Assembly (NCBI RefSeq): GCF_963259705.1
Contig: NC_081847.1
Coordinates: 94,033,464-94,097,463, forward strand
Origin: Myotis daubentonii
Taxonomy: Eukaryota > Chordata > Mammalia > Chiroptera > Vespertilionidae
Direction of reading: 5' to 3'
DNA length: 64,000 bases
Within the stretch, counting starts at the first letter, position 1; each line of letters opens with the position of its first letter. This document shows, piece after piece, positions 47,166-58,016 of this stretch. The translations under genes and the position numbers were made by a program. Under the pieces are notes generated by a model that saw only the letters and a program-made list of their open reading frames with translations, was not told the DNA's origin and ran no database searches.

Positions 47166-47844
47166 TACAGAGCATTGTGTTCTAAATCACGTTCACTCTG
47201 CTACCGACCCCAGAGCAATGACGTTCGGATGAAGGGAGGGGCTGGGTGGCGGTCAGCCCAGCAGGTGTCAGGATGCATTTAACAGGAAGTCTTGACATTG
47301 CGGCCAGGGTCTGTGTGGCTGCACGTTTCCTCTCTCCTCCGGAGGAGTGAGCCTCCTGCAGGCAGACACCGTTTCCTCCTGCCTCCCACTCCTGCTGCAT
47401 CAGCTGTTCCACTCCAAGGAAACACGCTCTGAGTGGATGAGTCTGACAGTCAGAGAACGGCTTCCGCCAGAGTGGCCCTCATTAGGCCTGACGGTAGGAT
47501 GGCCAGTCCAGTACCTGCCACATTGTAAGTGCGTGGGGGGCCCGGGCCACCCGTCTCCACCAGGGTGGGAGGTCCAGATTCTGAGTCTCCAGGGTTCTCC
47601 TGGTCAGGGGTCCTCCCTCAGCCCATCGGCATCTCCAAGACCTCATTCCGATCCCTGAAGAGAAGTCTTGGAAGAGGTAGGAACCGCTCCCAGTGGCCAA
47701 TCCCCTCGGGGCTGGGGAATGCTAAGGTAGACTGTTTACCAGGACACGTGGTCATCACTAGGTGTGAACTGGAGAATCGTCAGTGTGCTTGCCCTTCGAC
47801 CTATGAAATTCACTTCTGGGAAAGTAGCTCAAGGGAATAGAGAA
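47166..47844. other. Unassigned intergenic sequence
   Basis: No gene or repeat was recognised. Confidence 0.5.
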
Positions 47845-48330
47845 AAGGTCTGTATTAGTCAGCTTTTGTTGTCTGACAAACGCCTCCAAATCACAGTGGC
47901 TTGAACTAATAGCCACGTATTTAGCTCATGACTCTGTGGTCACCGGGTGTGTCTTCTTGTCTGGGCCAGCGCTGCCCATTTCAGCCGGGCTCGCTGAAGA
48001 CCTTGCTCGGGGGTGAGGGCTGGTGCTGGGGGACCTGGGCTGTCTGGTGGTGGCCAGGCCTGCAGAAGGGATGGTAGTCACTGGCCGTGTGTCTCCTCAC
48101 CCAGCAAGCTAGCCCTGCCTGTGGCTAAGGAGACAGAGTTCCCCGGAGAGCACGGGGCAAAGGGCCAATGTGCAGGCACTCGTGTGCGTCAGGGTTGCTA
48201 ATGTCCTATTTGCCAAGCAAGTCACATGGCTGAGCTCCGCGTCAGCGTGGGAGGGCACTCAGTTACATGCCAAGAGGGCAGGAGGCAGGAGAGCAGGTGG
48301 CCAGGAGGCCATGGACACCTGAAGGAGAAC
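47845..48330 (+). mobile_element. Ancient LTR-like fragment (ERVL-MaLR type, uncertain)
   Basis: TGTATTAGTCAGCTTTTGTTG, then CAGTGGCTTGAACTAATAGC, TTTAGCTCATGACTCTG and GCCAAGCAAGTCACATGGCT follow the order seen in old mammalian MLT-type LTRs as I remember them. It is heavily diverged and non-coding. Confidence 0.4.
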
Positions 48331-49887
48331 TGCTGGCATTTCTGCAAAATCCATCTACAAAGGGAGTCAGACCTCCGTGGGTGGAGGTTCATCGCAGTGG
48401 TGTTTGTAGCACAGCCTTCCGTCATGCCAACTCAAATGCCCAACAAAGACAATAACAAATGCTGACACATGAGAATATATTTGGTAGCTGTCCTCTAGTA
48501 ACAGAAAAGAAAATGCTTCTGTTATGCTGTTAAATGAAAAAGAGATAACACAATTTTATGTAACTATTTATTAAACTATAACTATTTACTAAACATTAAT
48601 TCAACTAAATATAACTAAACAAAAATGTTAAATTTGTTTAGTTATTAATATAACTAAACAAAAATGGTAGAAAGGAATACACACAAATTTTAATAATCGT
48701 GTGTATTGAGGAATGATATCATGAGTCAGTCTTTTTGTCATTAATCAAAACGTCTGAACTATGACACCACACGTATATTTATGAAATTTACTTGAAATTT
48801 GGTCCAAGACCCACTTTCAACTTTCCATGTTTTTTAGGAAGAAATAATTTTGTACATCTCCAAGTGATTAGTACGTTATATTATAGACACTCAGAAAATG
48901 TGTTTCAGCAACATTTTCTTAGTATAAAGAAAAATTTTTACAATTTCTTCTTATGAAAGAATAATATAAGACTACAAGACCAAGAAGTAATTTAAGTATG
49001 TTCAGGGACCATTTTCATCTTCAGAATTAAGGATTATTTTAATTTCACATCATTGCGTTTTCTCTTTACTTTTCCTTTCAGTTTTAGCACTTAGGATTCC
49101 CTATTTTTAATTTTCATACACAGATTTCCTTAATCGATCATTATAATTAAGCATAAAGTCATAAGTTTCAAAGTCATACTTTGCCGGATCCTAGCGTTTT
49201 AAATTATTCATTCCACTTACTGTTTTTAGATTAGCTTTTCTTAAAAGTTCCAGTTTATTGTTGCTGTGTTTTATTTTGCGCAGATGAAAAGGCAGAAGAA
49301 AGGGAGGGCACTGCCCATTGAATCCCCAAGTTTGTTGATCGTACAGTTCATGTTGTGTGATGCTCTTGTGTCCTGACCGGACATCAATTTCTCCCAGAAG
49401 CTCTTGATTTTATTTCCTATAAACCTTGATGCACCCAGCGGATCCCAGCCAACCCTCGCCGTTTCTTCTCGGACCTTCACTTCTTAACTAAAGCCAGGTA
49501 TTGACACACAACCTGTTTCCCAGGGAGCTGGCCGATCGGTAAAGTAAAGATCAGTGCGGCATGCCGGCCTCGCTGGAGCATTCCGGGCTCGTTTCCTCTG
49601 CGGTCGACGCGGAGGCCAGGTGGCAGCCTCCACACGGGTAATGGTTCTCTTCAGGCATTTCTAGAAGTTGCCTTTTCTACTCATTATCCAAGTCCAACTG
49701 TTTCAGGTGAGAAATTGGGCGTAGATCACATCTTCGTCTGTGCTAGCATCGCCAGGAAAGCAGTTGTGTTCAGTGCCTCTCATTGTCTAGACCCGCCAGG
49801 CTCTGACCCAGCTGCGGGGGACTCTTTAGGAAGGGAGCTGTTCATTACACAGAACAAGACCCTGCCACGGCCACACAGCCTGTATTT
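48331..49887. other. AT-rich intergenic sequence
   Basis: Contains a perfect 11-bp hairpin at 48612-48643 in a run of AACTAAACAAA-like repeats. No gene was seen. Confidence 0.5.
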
Positions 49888-50088
49888 CCCTCCTCCCTCC
49901 CTCCCTCCCTCCCTCCCTCCCCCTCCTTCCCTCCCTCCTTCTCTTCCTCCATCCTTCTTTCATCCTTCCTTCCTTCCCTTCCTTCCTCCCTTCCTCCCTT
50001 CCTCCCTTCCTTCCTTCCTTCCTTCCTTCCTTCCTTCCTTCCTTCCTTCCTTCCTTCCTTCCTTCCTTCCTTCCTTCTTTCCTTCCTG
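49888..50088 (+). repeat. (CCTT)n / (CCCT)n microsatellite
   Basis: Pyrimidine-only tract of about 200 bases, (TCCC)n passing into (TTCC)n. Pro/Ser/Leu-rich or Lys/Glu/Gly/Arg-rich frames over it are artefacts. Confidence 0.97.
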
Positions 50089-50242
50089 GGCACACATTTC
50101 CATACGCTCTCTTCCAAGCCCTATCTATATAACCACGTGGCTGGGATATTGAGTGCTACACTGGATTTCATCAGTCTTATCTCTTGGAACCTGTGCAGTC
50201 TGCAGTCTATTTACCCTGATATTGTTTTGTTCCCTCCATATA

Positions 50243-50437
50243 TATATATTTGTATTGATTTCAGAGAGGAAGGGAGAGGGAGAGAGATGGAGACATCAAT
50301 GTTGAGAGGGAATCATTGATCAGCTGCCTCCTGCATGCCCTCACTGGAGACTGAACCCCGCAACCCAGGCCTGTGCCCTTGATGAGGACCCTTCAGCCAC
50401 AGGCCGACACCCTATCCATTGAGCCAAACCGGCCAGG
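50243..50437 (-). mobile_element. VES-type SINE, reverse orientation
   Basis: TTTGTATTGATTTCAGAGAGG at the tail side, GCTGCCTCCTGCATGCC core and a GAGCCAAACCGGCCAGGG head. The tail adjoins a short (TA)n run. Target duplication not clear. Confidence 0.9.
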
Positions 50438-50899
50438 GCGCCCCACTTGCTCTTGCTCACTTTCCCCGGCTTTTAGGCCTCAGAGGGCCGTTCAGGAGCC
50501 TGAGCTGTTTACTCTTTGGATCTTCCTGTTCGTGTCACCGTCATGGCCGAGAGCTCTCCCTCCACTGCGTGTTTCACAACTCAAAATGCCAGCAGGCTTC
50601 ATAGAACCATATTTGGAATTTCCCTCCCTCACTGCTTGAATGGCCTTTGTTTTTACTTCAGAGCATTTAGATATCTGATCAGAAGCATTTTGTGTGGATG
50701 GAAAGGAACAGATCAGCCACAGAAAGCAAGGGTCTGGGAGACATGTCAGCACAGGGCTCCGTGATCAAATCGAACGTGCTGACGGCCGGTTTTTATGAAA
50801 GACATAGTGGGGACACGTTTTGCTTTAATCTGCAGTTCACGCGCTGGTTTAAAGATAATGGTCAGAACAAGTTCTATCCAAAAAGCAGAAGGTCAAAGT
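50438..50899. other. Unassigned intergenic sequence
   Basis: Motif-free frames only. Confidence 0.5.
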
Positions 50900-51354
50900 G
50901 ATGGGAAACCTAGTGTTGGGAAATGGGGGAAATGCGCTTGGATAGTGGTAGGGATGTAAATTGGTATAATCTTTCTGAAAAGCAATTTTACAATATATGG
51001 AAAGCCTTAATAATGGCCTAATCCCAATGACTCAGCAACTCAATTTACAAGATTTTACCCTAAGGAAATAATTCTGGATTTAAGCGAGGATAAAAGGATG
51101 TTCAACACAATCTGGCTAATGGTAACAAAATATTAGCAACAACGTGAACACCCAACAACAGTAGGTGGTTGAATAATACGCATTGTATAGCATAATCTGT
51201 AACTTTATGAAGTTATGCTTGGAAGAATATTTAATGATATAGAAAATGTGTAATATAGTAAGTGATAAAAAGCTGTTTATAATCCTATGTAATAAAAGGC
51301 TAATATGCAAATTGACCGAATGGCAGAATGACCAGTCACTCTGATGTGCACTGA

Positions 51355-51368
51355 CCACCAGGGGGCAG
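51355..51368 (+). promoter_or_regulatory. CTCF-like motif, left member of pair
   Basis: CCACCAGGGGGCAG is a strong match to the CTCF core. It lies inside the Helitron and faces the second motif. Confidence 0.55.
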
Positions 51369-51384
51369 ATGCTCAATGCAGGAG

Positions 51385-51398
51385 CTGCCCTCTGGTGG
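51385..51398 (-). promoter_or_regulatory. CTCF-like motif, right member of pair
   Basis: The minus strand reads CCACCAGAGGGCAG, the CTCF core again, 16 bases from the first motif and in opposite orientation. Confidence 0.55.
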
Positions 51399-51930
51399 TC
51401 AGTGTGCTCCCACAGCGGGAGCGCCGCTCAGCCAAAAACTGGGCTCATGGCTGGTGAGTGCAGCAGTGGTGACAGGAGCCTCTCCCACCTCCACTGCAGG
51501 CGGGTGGTAAGGAATGAGGGGTCCCAGACTGTGAGAGCCCTGGACTGTGAGAGGGATGTCTGCCTTCCAGCTTAGGCCCTCTAAGCCGGCAGGCGGACAT
51601 CCCCTGAGGGATCCCGGACTGCAAGAGGGTGCAGGCCGGGCTGAGGAGACCCCCTCCTTCCCTGCAGTGCACGAATCTTGTGCACTGGGCCTCTAGTATA
51701 TTATAAGACAGGTATCAAATTATAATGTTGTATACTCAAAAAGTAAGTATACATAGCATACTACTATTTTGGAGGAAAAAGTGTATTTATGCATAGACAA
51801 CCAAAAAAAAGAATGTTTGTTTCTGGGTAGAGGCTTATGCATCATTTTTATATTCTTCATGCTTTCCTTTCCTTTTTAAATTTTCCACGATAAACAAGTA
51901 TTCGTTTTGTGAGTAGGGAAAGTGTTATTT

Positions 51931-53669
51931 TAGAAAATGGTGGGAACTGGGAGGGCAAGGATCACTCAGAAACTGTTTATAAAGCATATATTTACAGTCA
52001 CTGCAAGCATTCCCATTAACAGAGGGACATTAGCACTTGCAAAGGAGCTCGTGCAGGCTGTGTTGTGTGGATGTGTGTGCAGAACCCAGTGATCTTTATG
52101 CAAAAGGCATACACAGAATTAATAATCCGTACAGGTTTCTCTTTCCATAGATTGATTGACTTAAACAGTCTTTAAAAGCAGGATTTGGGGATGGTAAAAT
52201 AAACAACGCAATGCGACGTTGTTTAGACCTCCCAAATTACGGTTTATTCCATCCATGTCCTTCACCCCCGGACTCTGGTGCAGAAGAGCTGTGGGGATTT
52301 CTGGGTGTGTCCCAGTTCATCTGTGTTCTGTTGGGGACGGGGGTCCAGGGAGGAGAGATCTGAGGAGCCGACGCTGCCCTGCAGTGTTTCGGGTTCAGCG
52401 GCACAGCCCCGGGTCCTAACAGTGGAGACGGAGCAGGAGAACTTGACCAACACTGACCCGCTTCCATGCATAAACGTCACACATGCAGCACAGCTGCCAG
52501 CTGTTTGGAAACATTTTCTTCTTTTCTGACTTAGTTCTGTAACGAGGACGGTCAGCTCAGATGGGGCACACCCCCCTTTCCCTCCTCTCTGCTCTGCTCC
52601 CTCCAGGACACCCTGGGTGACCTTCCTAACAGGTCACATGGGGTAAAATGCGCTCCCCTCTCCCCAGTGCGGCCTTCAGTTTGCTCGGGGGACCCATTGT
52701 CATTGCCCGGTGGGCTGAGCACACTCCTTGCCCGGCTGCTCTGTGAGCCGCGCTGGGCCGCTGCTGGCTCTAAACACCTGTTTCTGACTCTGGCGTATTC
52801 TCAGGAATCAGGGTTCACCTTCTAGAGGCCCGGGGGTGACGGGAGAGCCCCAGCCCCCTCTGAGAGTCTCCAGCGGCTCTTTCGCAGGATGACCCTGAGG
52901 GGTGCCCGTGGGGAGATGCCCTGCGGAAAGTGGTGGCAATGGGGATTTTCTGGGGGCCGGTGCTCTCCTCACCGCAGCTCACCTGGAAACATCACGGAGA
53001 GATCTGGTCTCTCTCAGGAAATATTGGGGGGGGGGTGTTTTGAGAAAGTCACTGGAAGTCATTGCATCACGTGCTGAGGGTGACAGTCTCCCCACCTCAC
53101 GTGAGTGAAAGGCCAGCAGGAATCACACGCTTTGGCCGGTGGAGGGCAGCCTCCCCTCCATTGCTTTCTGGGTCTCCCCCCCTTCCTCCTCCTTCCTGGG
53201 ATCCCATCAAACCCACGGCCGGGCGGGGCTGAGGGGCACCTCGGCGGGCACCCAGGGATGGTCCGCAGCCTGTGCAGGGCGTGGCACCGAGACATGGGTG
53301 ATCCTAGACCCCGTCCTGGGCTGTCCTCCAGGCCCCCCGGGGGGACGCCATGACACGCTGCACAGCTGGCTTCATTCCTACCCGCCGGGCCCTGCCTGGA
53401 GTTTGTTTGTTTCCTGCGCCTCCTCCCCCAACCTGTGGGTGGGGTGCCGACGCTGCGGCTGGATTGGGGATCGCTTCTTAGAAGTCCTTCTTAGATCGTG
53501 CGTTCTCACTGTAGCAGTTGGTTTCTGGTTTTCTCTCTGTATCTTCCATTTTTCCTTTCTCTGGCTCCTTCCCTGAAATATAGACATGTTCCCAGATCTC
53601 CGCGGTCTTAAATGACCCCCACTTGGCCATAATGCAGCCATTCCTCCCCATGGCCCATTAGAGAGCCCT
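51931..53669. other. Intergenic sequence
   Basis: GC-rich from about 52550; motif-free frames only. The last 8 bases (AGAGCCCT at 53662-53669) are the left target duplication of the next SINE. Confidence 0.5.
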
Positions 53670-54073
53670 TTCTTCCTTCCTTCCTTCCTTCCTTCCTTCC
53701 TTCCTTCCTTCCTTCCTTCCTTCCTTCCTTCCTTCCTTCCTCCCTCCCTCCCTCCCTCCCTCCCTCCCTCCCTCTCTTCCTTCCTTCCTTCCTTCCTTCC
53801 TTCCTTCCTTCCTTCCTTCCTTCCTTCCTTCCTTCCTTCCTTCCTTCCTTTCCCTCTCTCTCTTTTAAAAAAAATATTTTTATTGACTTCAGAGAGGAAG
53901 GGAGAGGGAGAGAGATAGAAACGTCAGTGAGAGAATCATGGATCTGCTGCCTCCTACATGCTCCCTACTGGAGGTCGAGCCCACAACCCGGGCCTGTGCC
54001 CTGACCAGGAGTTGAACCCTGACCTCCTGGTTCACAGGTCGACGCTCAGCCCCTGAGCCACGGTGGCCGGGTC
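53670..54073 (-). mobile_element. VES-type SINE whose tail has become a (CCTT)n microsatellite
   Basis: The SINE body lies at about 53866-54073 (GACTTCAGAGAGGAAGGGAG, GCTGCCTCCTACATGCTCC, head GAGCCACGGTGGCCGGG). To its left, 53670-53850 is a (TTCC)n/(TCCC)n tract. AGAGCCCT occurs at 53662-53669 and 54074-54081, so the target duplication encloses body and microsatellite together. Confidence 0.93.
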
Positions 54074-54081
54074 AGAGCCCT

Positions 54082-57002
54082 ATTTCTGGACAGCACCTGC
54101 CTGGTCGCCATCCTGCCTCCCGTGCGCTCACTCTTCACAGTTCTCGATGCTCCGCCTTCTGCGCCCACACAACTGCCGCTGCTCATGTTTCCGCCCCTGT
54201 GACCTCTCTGTGGCCTCTCCGTGGCCTCTCCGTGGCCTCTCTGTGGCTGACGCGGCGTCACTGTGTCGTAGAGCCATGCTCTGGGTGTGGGAGACACCAT
54301 TCCCCGTCTTCCTGTGCCTGGTGGGCCACGGCTTCCATTTCTTCTCCAGTGGATGCCCTTTGACCTTATCCTCCTGTCACTGGTGGCGTGATTTCCTCTC
54401 TCGAGAGCCCCTGGCAAGTGGCGGCCACATGCCCCGTCTGTGCACGACTTCCACATGGGTGTCCGGGCAAAGCCGCTGTCAGCCGCGGTTCTTTCTGCTC
54501 TAGGTCCACCGGCTGCTGAGGGGGTCCTGCTGCCCACGGGGCGCCAGATCCCGGGGCGGCACTCAGGGCCACTCCCGGCCAGGACTCTCACCACAGCCTC
54601 CACCACGTCGCGGTCACTGCGGCCACGCTCCCGGCGGCCATGTGACACCCTGTGCGCCTCCCTCGGCCCCGCGCCCGGGGCGGTTCCAGTGCAGGCCCTG
54701 CCCAGCGAGTGCCCACGCAGTACCTGGAGGGCATGCTCTGCTGTGGAGACACGTTTTCTCCTGCCGCTCAGTGGTCCGGCCCCATCACCGCCAGTGTCCT
54801 GCCCGGTCTCTCCCGGAAGCCCGATGCCCTTCGAGCTCCTGTGGCCCTGGCTTTACTGCGTTAGCCCATGCCCCCCGTGCAGTGCCCGTCACAGACCTCC
54901 TACCACCAGGTGCTTAGGAAACATGGAAGACTGTGTACCATGAAGCCCTGGGTACGAGAACTTGGTACCCAAATGAACATGTTAAAAAACCCCCACTTAA
55001 GAAAACATTTAATAATGAGCAAGCTGAAATAAACATGGGGAGCTGTTTCTATTTTCCACACTGGAGATCTGCTCCTAGAACCTACCAGCGCAGGTTAGGA
55101 TCTGGATCTGACCCCCAAATTGTAAGGTATCGAAGTAAAACCAAATCAGGTTGAGAGATCGGGGTAGTCGTCTGCATATTAACAGTTGGCAATTTTCCAC
55201 ATAATCTGCCATTCCAACCCTGTCGGCCGTAACTGTATTTCTAACCGAACACCAGGTTGCTTTAAGGTATTAGGCCAATGGAGGCCTAACGCAGTTAATG
55301 GTTTTATGGCCAGATTAACTTAAGTATTAAAAAATCACATCTGACGGCGACGTAATGAGCATGGTTATGAAAAGGTGTTACGAATGTAGAATGATCTCCT
55401 CCCGCGTCAATCTGTGGTAACCGCGGCCTATGCCGACTTCGTCACCTGTCACCTGAGCATGGCGGCGGTTGAGTGGAGATCTTTGCTGCGTAGCAAGGCG
55501 ATGTGTTTCTGAAAGTCTCCGGGCTCCCTGTGTTTTACGTGCACGTGTAATTGGTGTGCATGTCCGTGGAAACGTGGCATGAAGCCAAGGGAAGCTGTCA
55601 TACTTCACGCGCAAAGCGAGGCCCTCCTGCGCCGCAGACGGAGATGAACGGGGGCCGCGTGGGGCGTGCGCTGTGGAGGGCGGGGAAGATGGTTTTTAAT
55701 CTGCACGTGAGCTAGACTCCCGATGGCAGGTCGCACAGGAAACCCTGCTAATGAGCAGGCCGCGTGTGCAACCTTTTCCTTCTTCTTCCTTAAAGTGAAA
55801 TGTAAAGTGTCAGGCAACTACCCGCGGCTGACTCCGGGGACGGGGAAGAGCTAATGATTGGCCTTGTGTTTACAATTAAAGTCTGATTTCTTTTCCTAAT
55901 TTTGGTTGACTGGCCAGGGGTCCTCTGGACTCCTCAGAGGCCTTGTGGATCCTAAATAGATTCTGCTTCGACTCCCAATGACCACGCAATTAAAGGACCT
56001 CCGAATGCTACCCTTTAATTGTGTTTATGTTCATTTTCTCTAGGCCTTTGTTCTATAATCTACTTCTAGTACCGTCAGAAATTTATAATTTTGTGTTTGT
56101 TCTTTGGTGATATACCACCCCAATTTCCCAATATAGCCCTTCTTTATTACAGACATAACAACAACTAAGGAAATTACCAAGATGCCTGCATGAACTTGGG
56201 TGGAAACATGCGGTGGGAGAATGGACTTAACCAGGAGAGGATATGGGTTTGGTAACCAGCTCCGGCCCTGGCCTGATGGGATTAATGCCTTGATCCCTTT
56301 GCACTTAACCTCCTAGGTTTAGTTAAAGACAGACATTTTGTTTGTCTTCCAAAGTAAGGTTCTCTTTGTATTTTCTCTGGGAGTCTGTGCGTGAACTTGA
56401 ATGGTCAGGTGGCTGGATAATGGAGAGCCAACCCTGTCCTTTCTGCCACGGAGGGTCCACTCTTGGGATTATTTCCCATCCCCCCATTCTCCCTTCAGGG
56501 CCCGATTCCCTGAGCCTTCCTGGGTGATGGTTAGTTAAGCTGATGATGGAAGAGAGTTAAGGGGGAGGCCCCATGGCAGGCAGGCCACGAATGTTCATTC
56601 TAACAGTGACCTCTAACAGGTTCCAAGCCCCTGAAGAATCACTCTGTTAGTGACTAATTAAGGCTTTTTCTGAGAGCAGCCAGGAAAGCAACTTCACCGT
56701 TGGGGATTTCAGGCGCACAGGCGCCCGGTGTCTGGCGGGCCTCTCACAGCCCGCCTGGCCCTCAGGCTCCGGAGAGAAGTGGCCCTTGAGGGAGGGAAAA
56801 GGGGAAAAGGCACTGATAGGGGTCATCCCAACCCCTAAGTAAAGGAAAGAATGTGTCATGCAAACCCAAACTCATTTGATTTCCTAACAGCCCTGCTTCC
56901 TAGTAAACCCCCCCTCAGAGGCGTGGGCCAGGACGTGGGGTGGGGTGGGAGGGGTTCACCTGACTGTGCAGGGCGGCCTCTGGGGCAAACAGGAATCAGC
57001 AC
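54082..57002. other. Intergenic sequence without recognised genes
   Basis: GC-rich to about 54900 with motif-free frames on both strands, then AT-rich. No transposon or RNA was recognised. Confidence 0.45.
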
Positions 57003-57100
57003 TGTGAGCCCCCCTCTTTCCCCCTCTCCCTCACAGGAGGCACCTAATGAATGTGAGCCCCCTCTTTCCCCCCTCTCCCTCACAGGAGGCACCTAATGAC
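57003..57100 (+). repeat. Tandem duplication of a 49-bp unit
   Basis: TGTGAGCCCC…CACAGGAGGCACCTAATGA occurs at 57003-57051 and 57052-57100 with only small changes in the C-run lengths. A third start (TGTGAGCG) follows at 57101. Confidence 0.93.
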
Positions 57101-57920
57101 TGTGAGCGCCCAGGGGCTGGAGGCAGGAGAGCTGAAGTGGAATAGCGGGAGAGGGGTGGTCGCTGTAAAAATGGGCGAAGGTGTAAAACACACTTCCAGG
57201 CGGGAGATAAGCAGAGAACAGGCTCATGATCAGAGCAGGCAGGAAAACAGCCCGCAGGGACGCATCTGCCAACCACGGAGGCCTCTGGAGATTTCAGAAC
57301 CAGGCAGTTCCAAGTCAGGCAATAGCAGCGCCACCGGGATGCGTTTAACAATATCCACCAGCGGTTCTCTCTCCCCTGACATCGCTCTCCCTCCCTCTGC
57401 TGCCCCACCGACCAGTGAGCCCTCATGGAGGGCGGGACAGGTGCCACAGAGGTTTCTGAGGCGTGGCCTCGGGGGCACCGAGAAGATTTGGGGCACAGGT
57501 GGCGTTTGGTGGGAGGTTGGAGGAGAGAGGGCTTTCTCTTGCACGAGGAGAAGGTCCCTGGGCCAGGGGTGGCGGGAGGGACATGTGTGCAGAGCTGGGG
57601 CGCAGAGGGTTCTGGTCCTGCTCCCTGTGTCCCAGGGGCAGGTGGCCGGTGCCATCCCCAGAGGCTTGCACAGCTTTGCAGGGACCCCTGCGCCACAGCG
57701 GCCCCACACAGAGCAGAGGGTTCCCGGGTCCCCCGAGGCCCGCGGCTGCTACGGGGAGCCAGGGGGCCCAGGGCAGAAAGGGGTGCAGAGCCCACATTTG
57801 GGGCTTCCTGTGGCATCACCCGGGGGCAGAGGGCACATTCCAAAGGGGCTGGGCCGAGGCCATCTTGGAGGAAGGCGCTATCGATGAGGACATTTGAGTT
57901 AATATAAGAAACGTTTATGA
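57101..57920. other. GC-rich sequence with overlapping long frames, probably non-coding
   Basis: A 402-codon minus frame (57031-58239) and plus frames of up to 263 codons overlap here. None shows a known domain. The long minus frame also runs antisense through the L1 tail at 57921-58002 and the 49-bp duplication, which argues against it being a gene. Confidence 0.5.
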
Positions 57921-58002
57921 TGGGGGGTGGTTGGGGGTTATTGGGGGGATGAGGACACATTTGTAATACCTTCACCAATAAAGAAATTAAAGATAAAAAA
58001 AG
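57921..58002 (+). mobile_element. 82-bp L1 3'-end insertion with target duplication
   Basis: TGGGGGGTGG…, then TGTAATACCTTCACCAATAA and an A-rich tail. AGAAACGTTTATGA (57907-57920) and AGAAAAGTTTATGA (58003-58016) flank it, a 14-bp target duplication with one change. It shares its 3' terminus with 18114-18235. Confidence 0.85.
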
Positions 58003-58016
58003 AGAAAAGTTTATGA

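Larger units (their letters stand above)
51283..51696 (+). mobile_element. Non-autonomous HeliBat-type Helitron carrying a CTCF-like motif palindrome
   Basis: It begins TCCTATGTAATAAAAGGCTA and ends CACTGGGCCTCTAG, with A before and T after. The interior differs from the copies at 17113 and 31876 except near the ends and the ACTGACCACCAGGG segment. It carries two facing CTCF-like cores within a 57-bp inverted repeat (51349-51405). It has no Rep/helicase coding sequence. Confidence 0.92.
50900..51930 (+). mobile_element. Old L1 3' region split by a Helitron
   Basis: 50900-51282 resembles a decayed L1 3' region (TGTAAATTGGTATAATCTTT, AATGGTAACAAAATATTAGC, ACAACAGTAGGTGGTTGAAT) and 51697-51930 continues it in the same orientation (AAAGAATGTTTGTTTCTGGG, CCTTTTTAAATTTTCCACGA). 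The Helitron at 51283-51696 lies between and is therefore younger. Confidence 0.65.
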
